DNA of 64,000 bases from CBFHMJ01 sp965656875 (GTDB lineage Bacteria; Pseudomonadota; Gammaproteobacteria; Enterobacterales; Alteromonadaceae): positions 1 to 64,000 of the forward strand of contig CBFHMJ010000039.1 of NCBI GenBank assembly GCA_965656875.1. Direction: 5' to 3'. The notes beneath the pieces were generated by a model that worked only from the letters and a program-made list of their open reading frames with translations, was not told the origin of the DNA and ran no database searches. Positions 1-7,365 of the stretch are shown one piece after another; position 1 is the first letter of the stretch, and each line of letters starts with the position of its first letter. The translations under genes and the position numbers were made by a program.

Positions 1-66
1 TTGCTCAACTCAGGTTTACTCACTTCATTGATTTCTGTATTTCTTTGCCAGATATCAACTCATCGT

Positions 67-107
67 GAGTACCCACACAGATGAATGATTACTTATTGTT
101 AAAGAGC
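67..107 (-). promoter_or_regulatory. rrn boxA antitermination site and conserved leader block
   Basis: The minus strand reads GCTCTTTAACAAT at 95-107, the boxA element bound by NusB/NusE to make rRNA transcription resistant to termination. It is followed by ATCTGTGTGGGTACTC at 67-82, a conserved 16S leader block. Confidence 0.85.
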
Positions 108-141
108 GTTCCTCTGGGCGTCTCCCCGAGGCAGGATGCGT

Positions 142-169
142 ATCTTACGCTTCCTATTTTTTAAGTCAA
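142..169 (-). promoter_or_regulatory. rrn proximal promoter (P3)
   Basis: The minus strand has TTGACT (164-169), a 16-bp spacer and TAAGAT (142-147), placed between the upstream promoters and boxA. It is the promoter nearest the 16S gene. Both hexamers are close to sigma-70 consensus. Confidence 0.65.
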
Positions 170-256
170 CCTCTTTTTTAAAAAATTTTAAATCATTTTT
201 TAAAGCGTCGATTCGACTTATAAACCCTGCCAAATTAGCAACTTAGCAGGCGATGC

Positions 257-284
257 ATTGTAAGGATTCTAAGATTTAAGTCAA
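257..284 (-). promoter_or_regulatory. rrn middle promoter (P2)
   Basis: The minus strand has TTGACT (279-284), a 16-bp spacer and TACAAT (257-262), followed by GCATCGCC. The spacer length matches the other two promoters of the array. Confidence 0.7.
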
Positions 285-368
285 GTTAAAAACTTACTTT
301 TTTAGCAGTTAGAACTTTGAGATGATTTTCTCTTTTTCTTCGCTGCTCTCCCTTACAAGACGGGGCGC

Positions 369-440
369 ATTATAAGAGATGATCATAAAGATGCAACGGG
401 TTTTTTGTGTTTTTTGGCATTTATTTCGTATTTTTGATTC
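369..440 (-). promoter_or_regulatory. rrn distal promoter P1 with UP element
   Basis: The minus strand has TTGCAT (391-396), a 16-bp spacer and a perfect TATAAT (369-374), then the GC-rich discriminator GCGCCCC. This is the textbook layout of stringently controlled rRNA P1 promoters, which respond to ppGpp/DksA and initiating NTP levels. Upstream, at 397-440, lies A/T-tract DNA suitable as an UP element for the RNA polymerase alpha C-terminal domain. Confidence 0.85.
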
Positions 441-883
441 AATCGCCTGGAAACCAAACAATCCTCACCTTGAGTGGTTAAAAACTACACATTTCCGGTA
501 CTTTAATCCATACTAAAAAGGATTGTTCACACATCACGATCAAATCTATGGATTTGTTTTGATCAAAAGTCTGATCACTACCGACATCTTGCAGAAGGAA
601 TAACAACTGCCTTTTTCAGATCCGAGTAATCGATCACGAACTATAGCAATGATCAAACGAAACCATTCAGACCGTGTGAATCTGATTTAGTGCTTCATCT
701 ATTCTTTGAGCATTACGTCTTTATATAGTGCTTATATAATAGTAGTCATCACAAACAAACCAGATCTACACAAATTAATAATAGTGAACCATCTTGATAT
801 TCATGCAGGGATACTTCATGTGACTAGTTTTCTCAGGGTTACTGATATTAGCGAAAACTAAATTCAGTGTAGGTAATTAGAAG
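441..883. other. AT-rich intergenic region with GATC cluster, upstream of rrn
   Basis: No credible gene is present. Six GATC sites fall within 117 bp (starting at 538, 561, 573, 619, 632 and 651), with a seventh at 763. TTTTGATCAAAA at 557-568 is a perfect 12-bp palindrome. The position just upstream of rrn P1 suits regulator binding, for example Fis or SeqA, but no single site is certain. Confidence 0.45.
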
Positions 884-911
884 TTGCAGTATAAGTAATA
901 CTGGTTAATAT
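884..911 (+). promoter_or_regulatory. Candidate promoter of the RRM gene with palindrome in the spacer
   Basis: TTGCAG (884-889), a 16-bp spacer and TAATAT (906-911) precede the start codon at 961. The spacer region carries the inverted repeat CAGTAT-AAGTA-ATACTG (887-903), a possible operator placed where a repressor or a DNA-twisting activator could act. Confidence 0.4.
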
Positions 912-960
912 AGCCTTGCTATCTGTTGAATTTTCTTATTTTCTAAAATAGGTTTTTGAT

Positions 961-1425
961 ATGTCATCTATACAATCATCAGCCCTTTACGCAATTGGTA
1001 TTGCTTTGGTCGGCTTTATCATTTTGTCTCTTGTGGGCGACTTAAATATTCCAGGAAACATACTGTTTGCAGCAGGTCTTTTCCTGGGTGGTATTTTTGT
1101 TCAGTTACTAACCAATAAAAAACAAACAACTCAAACCAGAAATACTAAGACTATATATGTAGGTAATTTACCTTATCGTGCAAACGAGTCTGCTATCAGG
1201 CAACTGTTTTCACAATATGGTGTTGTCCAGTCCGTACGTCTACTTAAAGATAAACAAACAGGAAAAAGACGTGGCTTTGGCTTTGTTGAAATGAACAGTG
1301 AAGACGCAGACAGCGCAATTAAAGCACTGAACGATTCCGAATTTCAGCAACGAACATTAAAAGTGAGAGAAGCTAAAGAACGGCAAGATAAGCCTGAGAC
1401 GACTCAACTACAATCTGAATCATAA
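961..1425 (+). CDS. Membrane-anchored RRM-type RNA-binding protein
   Basis: The 154-aa product has two hydrophobic segments (about residues 8-27 and 31-50) followed by one RNA recognition motif at about 63-140. RNP2 (IYVGNL) and RNP1 (RRGFGFVEM) are both intact, so single-stranded RNA binding is expected. The membrane hairpin suggests the RRM is tethered on the cytoplasmic face, and the basic stretch TNKKQ after the second helix fits that topology. Bacterial single-RRM proteins resemble the cold-shock Rbp proteins of cyanobacteria, but targets are unknown. The gene stands alone, diverging from the rrn operon, and ends at a strong terminator shared with murI. Confidence 0.85.
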   Translation: MSSIQSSALYAIGIALVGFIILSLVGDLNIPGNILFAAGLFLGGIFVQLLTNKKQTTQTRNTKTIYVGNLPYRANESAIRQLFSQYGVVQSVRLLKDKQTGKRRGFGFVEMNSEDADSAIKALNDSEFQQRTLKVREAKERQDKPETTQLQSES

Positions 1426-1430
1426 GTCCA

Positions 1431-1456
1431 GGGCGCACATTGTGCGCCCTTTTTTT
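1431..1456 (+). terminator. Terminator after the RRM gene, shared with murI
   Basis: The hairpin GGGCGCAC-ATT...GTGCGCCC (1431-1438 with 1442-1449) is followed by seven T residues. The murI stop codon (1455-1457, minus strand) lies in the T run. Confidence 0.85.
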
Positions 1457-2267
1457 ACCAATCCAGCCATTTAACTAAATCTATTTTCTTATTTAATAGC
1501 AACTCAACTTCCCTCCCAGCCAATTGCTTTGTCGAATAAACACATACGTCCCCAGCAACCGTTTCATCGACTGAAGTCTGTAAATCATGTTTAAGCAGCA
1601 GTGAATTGACCCTTCTGGCAATCGCCTGGCCTGAGTCCAGAAGTGCAACCTCAGTCGATAACCATGTTTTCAAATGTTCTCTGATAAATGGAAAATGTGT
1701 ACATCCCAGTACTATATGATCACAGTCCAAAAGTACTTCTTTTTCCTCACCGAGGATCTGATCAAGCATGTCAGAAGAGTAATCTCGCTGCCAAAAAACT
1801 GTTTCTGCAAAGCCTACCAACGCAGAACTACCGATCTTTGTTACTTCAATTCCATCAGCAAACTGAGTAATAAGTTGATCTAAATAATGACTGTCAATCG
1901 TAGCAGGGGTAGCGAGTATCGCTATAGAACGTGACATCGTCTGTTCCGCTGCTGGCTTTATGGCTGGCACAACCCCAACAAATGCATGATCATGAAAAGC
2001 ACGCAATTGCTGCAATACTTGAGTTGATGCTGTATTACAGGCGATCACGGTTATATCGGGAGAAAAAGCTTTGATCGCTTTACCTATCAGGTAAGCTACT
2101 CGAGTCGATATTTGCCTGAACGTAAGCTTTCCATATGGAAGGAATTTATTGTCCATTAAATACCGTATCTCAAGATCAGGTCTCAGGCAGCGGATATTAT
2201 CAGCTACAGACAATCCACCTATCCCCGAGTCAAAGATGAGAATTCTTGGCGTAGTACAGGATTTCAA
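1455..2267 (-). CDS. murI: Glutamate racemase
   Basis: MurI interconverts L- and D-glutamate and supplies D-Glu for peptidoglycan. The 270-aa length is typical. The N-terminal FDSGIGGLSV motif holds the general-acid Asp/Ser, and the two catalytic cysteines sit in ACNTAST and GCTHFPF. The start is a TTG: an in-frame stop lies directly upstream, and no ATG occurs before the conserved N-terminal motif, so this non-standard start is well supported. The neighbouring rrn operon and trmA match the order around E. coli rrnB. No operon partner is evident. Confidence 0.93.
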   Translation of the reverse strand: MKSCTTPRILIFDSGIGGLSVADNIRCLRPDLEIRYLMDNKFLPYGKLTFRQISTRVAYLIGKAIKAFSPDITVIACNTASTQVLQQLRAFHDHAFVGVVPAIKPAAEQTMSRSIAILATPATIDSHYLDQLITQFADGIEVTKIGSSALVGFAETVFWQRDYSSDMLDQILGEEKEVLLDCDHIVLGCTHFPFIREHLKTWLSTEVALLDSGQAIARRVNSLLLKHDLQTSVDETVAGDVCVYSTKQLAGREVELLLNKKIDLVKWLDW

Positions 2268-2316
2268 TCAAGATTACTGGTTAGTCAAAAGTGAGTGCAT
2301 TCTGCCATTGAAATGA

Positions 2317-2362
2317 ATCGGCACCAACTGTTATTCAATACAAAAAAGTTATTGGTGCCGAT
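2317..2362. repeat. 11-bp perfect inverted repeat between murI and the 461-aa gene
   Basis: ATCGGCACCAA (2317-2327) and TTGGTGCCGAT (2352-2362) flank a 24-nt loop just past the stop codon of the 2370-3755 gene. There is no U run after the stem on either strand, so it may be a weak terminator, an RNA stabiliser or a protein site. Confidence 0.5.
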
Positions 2363-2369
2363 GTTTATC

Positions 2370-3755
2370 TTAGCTTTGCGAGTTTGTGTCAGATGAGGAA
2401 TCAGGGGTATCGGAAGATACCTCACCAGCATTAGTATTATCGGCTGTTTCCCCAGCTGATGTATCAGAAGAAGGCTGTAACGCCGATGCTAAGTCCATTA
2501 GATGTTGATTAAACGATTTAAAGCGCTCCGCTCCTTCAGCAACCTGATCAGGCATTTGATTTTCCAGATACTTCTCCGATGAACGAGACATCAATTCGAA
2601 TATATCTTCATCTGACGCGAGTTCTTTCCGGGCATCTTCAAGGAATTTAATAAAGTCTGCGAGATACGCTTCCACCGGCTTCATCAATTGCTGAGCGGAA
2701 GGTTGACCACCACCTTCTCCCGAAGGAATAGCATTAGCCTGATAATCAGCTATACCAGAAAACGACTGACGAACACTGACTTGTTCTACACGGGTCATAT
2801 TCAATGAAAATCCTGATAGTTCAGAATCATCGAATCCAAGTTCCATCGCTTGTTCAAAAGCTTTATCTAAATCGCCATTAAAGAACTCATCAGCCAGCTT
2901 ACCCACATCTTTAACTAATTCAGCAATTGCTTCCCGCTCGCCATCATCCAGCTCTCCGTCAACCGAAAATGAAAAACCGTTGGCTCGGTAGTAAGACGAT
3001 TCTTGTTGCTGTACATATGAACCGCTTTCCTTTCCATCGCTTTGAGTGTAAGCCGCTGCCTGATGATTAGATTGTTGATAGCGAGTCATGTCGGCAAAAC
3101 TAATTTGAACTTCATCGCCGTCACGCGTTTTAATCGTCAGTGAGCTTTCTTTACTAAGAGAATAATCAAGTTGCGAAGAGGCCACCGCCGCCGCCGCAAA
3201 TGAGGAAGAGCCTGCGGCTGGTTGTACAGATGTGGATTGAGCGGGTTCATTATTGAATAGTCGATCGGCAAAATCAGTGAGGCCCTGATCAATTAATTCA
3301 AAGCTTTTATCAATACCTTCATTAACAGAGTCAGATAACTGCCCCATATCAGTCAGAATATCCCGAGCCTGAGAAAATCCCTCTTCAACACCTCTTCGGG
3401 CATCAGCCAACATAGTATTGAGCTTTTCATCAGAAGCTCCCTGCCCACGGGCTTTCATCACTGCTTTTTCAACAAACGATAAAACGTTTTTTGCGACCTC
3501 TTCATGATCAAACAGCTGATTGTTGTCATTTTTGAAGGCGGGCGTTGACGGATCCATATGTTGTAACTTATCTGCAACTGCGCGGTTCACGACAGAAAAG
3601 TTAAAAGAAGAGGAAGCCTTTCGCTGATAAATTGCAGACATTTCACCTGCACTGATCGGAGATTGCAGACTTTGCTGCTGACCTTTACCTTTCGTTGATT
3701 GGTTATCTGTAAACATTGAACTGTTTATCAGAGATTTGATGTCACCGACATTCAT
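2370..3755 (-). CDS. Uncharacterised 461-aa protein, possibly DUF5610 family
   Basis: I recognise this only loosely: the N-terminal half resembles the DUF5610 family, and no function is established. There is no signal peptide or membrane segment. The product is acidic and rich in Ser, Gln, Ala and Asp. Residues 75-170 are predicted mostly helical (HEEVAKNVLSFVEKAV), residues 175-195 are a low-complexity Ala/Ser stretch, the centre (about 205-330) includes a conserved-looking region with GDEVQISF, and the C-terminal 40 residues are a disordered Ser/Thr/Asp tail. The gene is monocistronic, with the ATG at 3755 and an inverted repeat just downstream. Confidence 0.6.
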   Translation of the reverse strand: MNVGDIKSLINSSMFTDNQSTKGKGQQQSLQSPISAGEMSAIYQRKASSSFNFSVVNRAVADKLQHMDPSTPAFKNDNNQLFDHEEVAKNVLSFVEKAVMKARGQGASDEKLNTMLADARRGVEEGFSQARDILTDMGQLSDSVNEGIDKSFELIDQGLTDFADRLFNNEPAQSTSVQPAAGSSSFAAAAVASSQLDYSLSKESSLTIKTRDGDEVQISFADMTRYQQSNHQAAAYTQSDGKESGSYVQQQESSYYRANGFSFSVDGELDDGEREAIAELVKDVGKLADEFFNGDLDKAFEQAMELGFDDSELSGFSLNMTRVEQVSVRQSFSGIADYQANAIPSGEGGGQPSAQQLMKPVEAYLADFIKFLEDARKELASDEDIFELMSRSSEKYLENQMPDQVAEGAERFKSFNQHLMDLASALQPSSDTSAGETADNTNAGEVSSDTPDSSSDTNSQS

Positions 3756-4041
3756 GATTCACCTCAATTGTGTCACCAGCTACTCGCCTCTGTATAAGTA
3801 GTTGGCATTTTTAGTATCCGCCCCGAGTCATATCGACTTTTGTACCATAGAACCGTTCAGAAAAGGTATCAAGTGAACATGGTACGCATTTAAAAAGATG
3901 ACTCAGAAAAGTTATCGGCAAGTATTGATGATTATTTAGCACATTTTTTAATCTTTTCTATTCTTAGAACGCTGGACAATCAAACTAATAACAATAAAAT
4001 GTCGCTCTTTTTATCTGACCTTTACTGACAGTAGTTACATT

Positions 4042-5151
4042 ATGGCAATTGGCGTTATCGATACTTCCCAATACGACACACAGTTAGCTGAAAAGCTGAC
4101 TCTTATACAATCACAGTTTGAATCACTGACAATTCCCGACATTCAGGTTTATCGCTCGCCAGTTAATCATTATCGCTACCGTGCTGAATTCAGAGTCTGG
4201 CATGACGGCGATGACATGTACCACATCATGTTCAATCCTGAAGATAAATCCAAAATTCGTATTGATCAGTGGGAACCAGCCGGGAAGACAATATTCAACC
4301 TGATGCCAGTTTTGATTGAGAAATTAAAATCTCAACCAGCCTTGCGCCGTAAGCTCTTTCAAATCGACTATCTGGCCACCTTATCTGGTGAGATTCTGGT
4401 CTCATTGCTTTACCACCGGCAACTGGATGCAGACTGGATGACTGCGATCCAACAATTAAAAGCCGAATTAAGTGAATCTCTGAACATCAATTTCATTGGC
4501 CGTGCCAGAAAACAAAAAATAAATGTTGAGCGCGACTTTGTTATAGAAAAACTTACTGTTCAGGATCGCGAAATTGCTTACCAACAAATTGAAAATAGCT
4601 TTACACAACCTAATCCCTTCGTGAATCAACATATGTTGACATGGGCTTGTGAAGTAACAGGACAATCCAGTAATCAGCAAAAAGATCTGCTGGAGCTTTA
4701 TTGCGGCAATGGTAACTTTACTCTGGCACTGTCGAATAATTTCAAACGTGTTATTGCCACCGAGATTGCTAAGAGTTCCGTAAAGTCAGCTAACTACAAT
4801 GCCAAACTTAATCATATTGATAATGTTACGGTGTTACGTATGTCGAGTGAAGAATTTGCAGAAGCCCGAAATGGTCGGGGCAAATATGTGAAGAAGCTGA
4901 ACGAAATTGGATTCGATGACTATGACATAAATACCGTACTGGTTGATCCTCCACGAGCAGGACTTGATGATGAAACTGTTCGACAAATCAGTCAGTATGA
5001 TGAAATTGTTTATATCTCATGTAATCCGGATACATTGAAAAACAATCTTGATGAACTTTGCAAAACTCATCGCATCGAGCACTTTGCTATATTCGATCAA
5101 TTTCCATACACCCACCATATTGAATCAGGTGTAAAACTGGTTCGAAAGTAA
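4042..5151 (+). CDS. trmA: tRNA (uracil-5-)-methyltransferase
   Basis: TrmA makes 5-methyluridine at position 54 of the tRNA T-loop (and the equivalent uridine in tmRNA) using S-adenosylmethionine. The 369-aa length is close to the enterobacterial enzyme. SAM-binding motif LYCGNGNFT lies near residue 220, the DPPRAGLDD motif near 303 and the catalytic cysteine motif YISCNPDTL near 328. It ends at a hairpin shared with the convergent fabR. The trmA-fabR convergent pair is the arrangement seen around E. coli rrnB. Confidence 0.95.
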   Translation: MAIGVIDTSQYDTQLAEKLTLIQSQFESLTIPDIQVYRSPVNHYRYRAEFRVWHDGDDMYHIMFNPEDKSKIRIDQWEPAGKTIFNLMPVLIEKLKSQPALRRKLFQIDYLATLSGEILVSLLYHRQLDADWMTAIQQLKAELSESLNINFIGRARKQKINVERDFVIEKLTVQDREIAYQQIENSFTQPNPFVNQHMLTWACEVTGQSSNQQKDLLELYCGNGNFTLALSNNFKRVIATEIAKSSVKSANYNAKLNHIDNVTVLRMSSEEFAEARNGRGKYVKKLNEIGFDDYDINTVLVDPPRAGLDDETVRQISQYDEIVYISCNPDTLKNNLDELCKTHRIEHFAIFDQFPYTHHIESGVKLVRK

Positions 5152-5193
5152 CCGTTTGTCGTTACTCAATACATATCAATTCAGAATGTTTAA

Positions 5194-5218
5194 GGAAAGT
5201 AGTGATTCGCTACTTTCC
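5194..5218. terminator. Hairpin between convergent trmA and fabR
   Basis: GGAAAGTAG (5194-5202) pairs with CTACTTTCC (5210-5218) across a 7-nt loop. The stem includes the fabR stop codon. U runs are weak, so termination efficiency is uncertain. Confidence 0.5.
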
Positions 5219-5842
5219 GTCCAACTTTGGTGATGACCTTTTGGAGAAATAGAGGCTGGACGCTCCTCTGGCAATAATACGTAACTGCTGAATGGTTTTT
5301 TCCGTTAATTCTTTATGTTTGGCTTCTGGTAAATCCAATGCTTCTGCCCCGGCAAAGAACACCATAGTTACCATAGCTTCAGCCTGGATTTTTACAGCAT
5401 CAATGTCCATTTCTGTCTCTCTTTCAAGATAATCCACCAGCTCGGCAACGAAATGCTGGATCTCTCTTGCAACAGCCGCTCTGAATTCCGCAGATGTTCC
5501 TGAACGTTCACGTAGCAACAGACGAAAAATATTACTATTGCTTTTAGTAAACTCCATAAAAGTCTCAACTGAAATACGGATCACACTACCACCATCAGCA
5601 ATACGCTCCCTTGCCTGTCGCATTAATTGACGGAGTGTTAAACCAGCCTCATCCACCAGTGTTAATCCTAATTCATTCATGTCGCTAAAGTGACGATAAA
5701 ACGACGTTGGGGCAATACCAGCTTCCCGGGCAACTTCCCGTAAACTCAGGCTACTAAAACTTTTCTCCGCACTAAGCTGACTTAATGCTGAATTGATCAA
5801 CGCTTGCCTGGTTCTTTCTTTTTGTTCTGCTCTTGAAGCCAT
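5210..5842 (-). CDS. fabR: TetR-family repressor of unsaturated fatty acid genes
   Basis: FabR senses the unsaturated/saturated acyl-CoA or acyl-ACP balance and represses unsaturated fatty acid genes. The 210-aa product has a typical TetR helix-turn-helix at about residues 25-55 (SLREVAREAGIAPTSFYRHF), a match to the FabR subgroup. The remaining helices form the ligand and dimer domain. It is divergent from the desaturase gene, whose start region carries a palindrome fitting a FabR-type operator, and sthA lies beyond, as in E. coli where fabR and sthA are neighbours. Confidence 0.9.
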   Translation of the reverse strand: MASRAEQKERTRQALINSALSQLSAEKSFSSLSLREVAREAGIAPTSFYRHFSDMNELGLTLVDEAGLTLRQLMRQARERIADGGSVIRISVETFMEFTKSNSNIFRLLLRERSGTSAEFRAAVAREIQHFVAELVDYLERETEMDIDAVKIQAEAMVTMVFFAGAEALDLPEAKHKELTEKTIQQLRIIARGASSLYFSKRSSPKLDGK

Positions 5843-6018
5843 CTTATATCCGTTTTCAACATATTAGAGTCACACCAGTCCGGCAAACTCTCAACTTACC
5901 ACTTATTAATGAGTCGACTATTATTAATGAAAATTGACTGACCGCAATGAATGGTGAAAAAAATTTTCACACAATGAATTTTGTGTCATTAAAGTTTGAA
6001 GACATGCAACTCTGACAG

Positions 6019-6046
6019 TTGACTATATCCTGTTAGCCGTTAGAAT
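6019..6046 (+). promoter_or_regulatory. Promoter of the desaturase gene
   Basis: TTGACT (6019-6024), a 16-bp spacer and TAGAAT (6041-6046) lie 45 bp before the start codon. Transcription would begin within the adjacent palindrome. Confidence 0.65.
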
Positions 6047-6047
6047 C

Positions 6048-6066
6048 AGCGTACACTTGTACACTT
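6048..6066 (+). promoter_or_regulatory. Candidate FabR/DesT-type operator
   Basis: GTACA-CT-TGTAC (6051-6062) is a palindrome extended by AGC and ACT on its flanks. It overlaps the predicted +1 of the desaturase promoter, a classic repressor position. FabR and DesT operators have related GTACA-containing palindromes; the assignment rests on that and on the divergent fabR gene. Confidence 0.6.
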
Positions 6067-6090
6067 AAAACTAAGTACATTAACTTTGTT

Positions 6091-7215
6091 ATGAAAAAAC
6101 CCCCATTAATCTGGACCAACGTACTGGTCTTTTCAATCACAGCACTAATAGCTGCTATTGGCGTACCTTTATATGCCTGGTATGTTGGTTTCGACAGTTT
6201 TCATATTATCGCAACAATACTAACTCTTGGTTACTGCGGTATATCGATCACAGCGGGATATCACCGTCTATGGTCACACAAAACTTATGACGCTCACCCT
6301 GTTTTGCAATTTATCTTTGCTTTAGGTGGCGCATTTGCCCTACAAAACTCTGCTCTTCACTGGTCATCAGATCACCGTATTCATCATAAACATGTCGATG
6401 ATAATGATCGCGATCCGTATTCTGCAAAAATGGGCTTCTGGTATAGTCATATCGGTTGGATGCTAAGAGAATACCAGGCTCACCGTTATAACGATTACAA
6501 TAATGTTCGCGACCTGCAACGTAATAAGATAGTAATGTGGCAACACCGCAATTATTTGGCTTTGACGCTGTTAATGAACTTTGGTGTGCCTATCGTATTA
6601 GGTTTGATTCATGGTGAGATGCTAGGCATGTTGTTGAGTGTTGGCTTTCTTCGCCTGGTTATTAGTCATCACGCAACGTTCTTCATCAATTCACTTGCTC
6701 ACATCTGGGGCAGTAGACCTTATACTGACGAGAATACAGCGCGGGATAATGGTTTTCTTGCATTTCTGACATACGGTGAGGGCTATCATAACTATCATCA
6801 TATTTTTGAATATGATTACCGCAATGGCATTAAGTGGTGGCACTTTGATCCAACTAAATGGCTAATTAAATCCTGCTCATTCATTGGGTTAACTAAAAAT
6901 CTTCGCACCACCGCTGAAGATGCTATTGAAAAAGCTCGAGCCCTGATGCTGATGAAAAATACACAGGCTCGATTGAACGGCCTTCCTGAGTACAAAGCCA
7001 AACTGGAAACATTGCAAGCTGAATATGAAAAACTCATTACTCGTATGAACAATTATTACGATACGCGTAAACGTTTACTGGATTTGAAAAAACGTAAAGT
7101 GATTCAGCAATACAATAAATCTGAATTAATGTCACAGTACAAAGAATTGAAGGAACACTGGACCAATCAAAAGAAAGAATGGTTGGCCCTCAATGCTACA
7201 CTGGCAGCATCCTGA
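6091..7215 (+). CDS. Membrane fatty acid (delta-9) desaturase
   Basis: This enzyme inserts a cis double bond into acyl chains aerobically, using a di-iron centre in the membrane. The three histidine boxes are intact: HRLWSH (residue 58), HRIHH (95) and HNYHH (233). Hydrophobic segments precede and separate them. Residues after about 275 form a charged, probably coiled-coil tail of 100 residues beyond the catalytic core. The gene is divergent from fabR, its promoter carries a candidate FabR operator, and it ends at a strong terminator, so it is a single-gene unit. The family also contains acyl-CoA desaturases; the acyl carrier is not decided by sequence. Confidence 0.92.
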   Translation: MKKPPLIWTNVLVFSITALIAAIGVPLYAWYVGFDSFHIIATILTLGYCGISITAGYHRLWSHKTYDAHPVLQFIFALGGAFALQNSALHWSSDHRIHHKHVDDNDRDPYSAKMGFWYSHIGWMLREYQAHRYNDYNNVRDLQRNKIVMWQHRNYLALTLLMNFGVPIVLGLIHGEMLGMLLSVGFLRLVISHHATFFINSLAHIWGSRPYTDENTARDNGFLAFLTYGEGYHNYHHIFEYDYRNGIKWWHFDPTKWLIKSCSFIGLTKNLRTTAEDAIEKARALMLMKNTQARLNGLPEYKAKLETLQAEYEKLITRMNNYYDTRKRLLDLKKRKVIQQYNKSELMSQYKELKEHWTNQKKEWLALNATLAAS

Positions 7216-7226
7216 TATCTACACAG

Positions 7227-7250
7227 AGGCCGCTTCCAGCGGCCTTTTTT
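7227..7250 (+). terminator. Terminator of the desaturase gene
   Basis: AGGCCGC (7227-7233) pairs with GCGGCCT (7239-7245), followed by six T residues. It separates this transcript from sthA. Confidence 0.9.
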
Positions 7251-7365
7251 ATGAACCCCAGATAACACAACCGGAGAACAAGACACTGCAAACGTTTTTA
7301 GCGTGAATGCAACGAGTCATGCTGCTATTATTAGCGGCATTCTGTCTTTATATCTCGTTGATTTC

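Larger units (their letters stand above)
1..362 (-). other. rRNA operon leader; 16S gene lies off the left edge
   Basis: Read on the minus strand, this stretch holds a boxA antiterminator followed by the block ATCTGTGTGGGTACTC (67-82), which closely matches the conserved leader just before 16S rRNA in enteric rrn operons. Three promoters precede it. No tRNA is present, so this is the leader rather than the 16S-23S spacer, which can also carry boxA. By analogy with E. coli leaders the mature 16S 5' end should lie within about 100 bases of the edge. The neighbour murI agrees with the murI-rrnB order of E. coli. The 16S gene itself is not visible. Confidence 0.8.
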
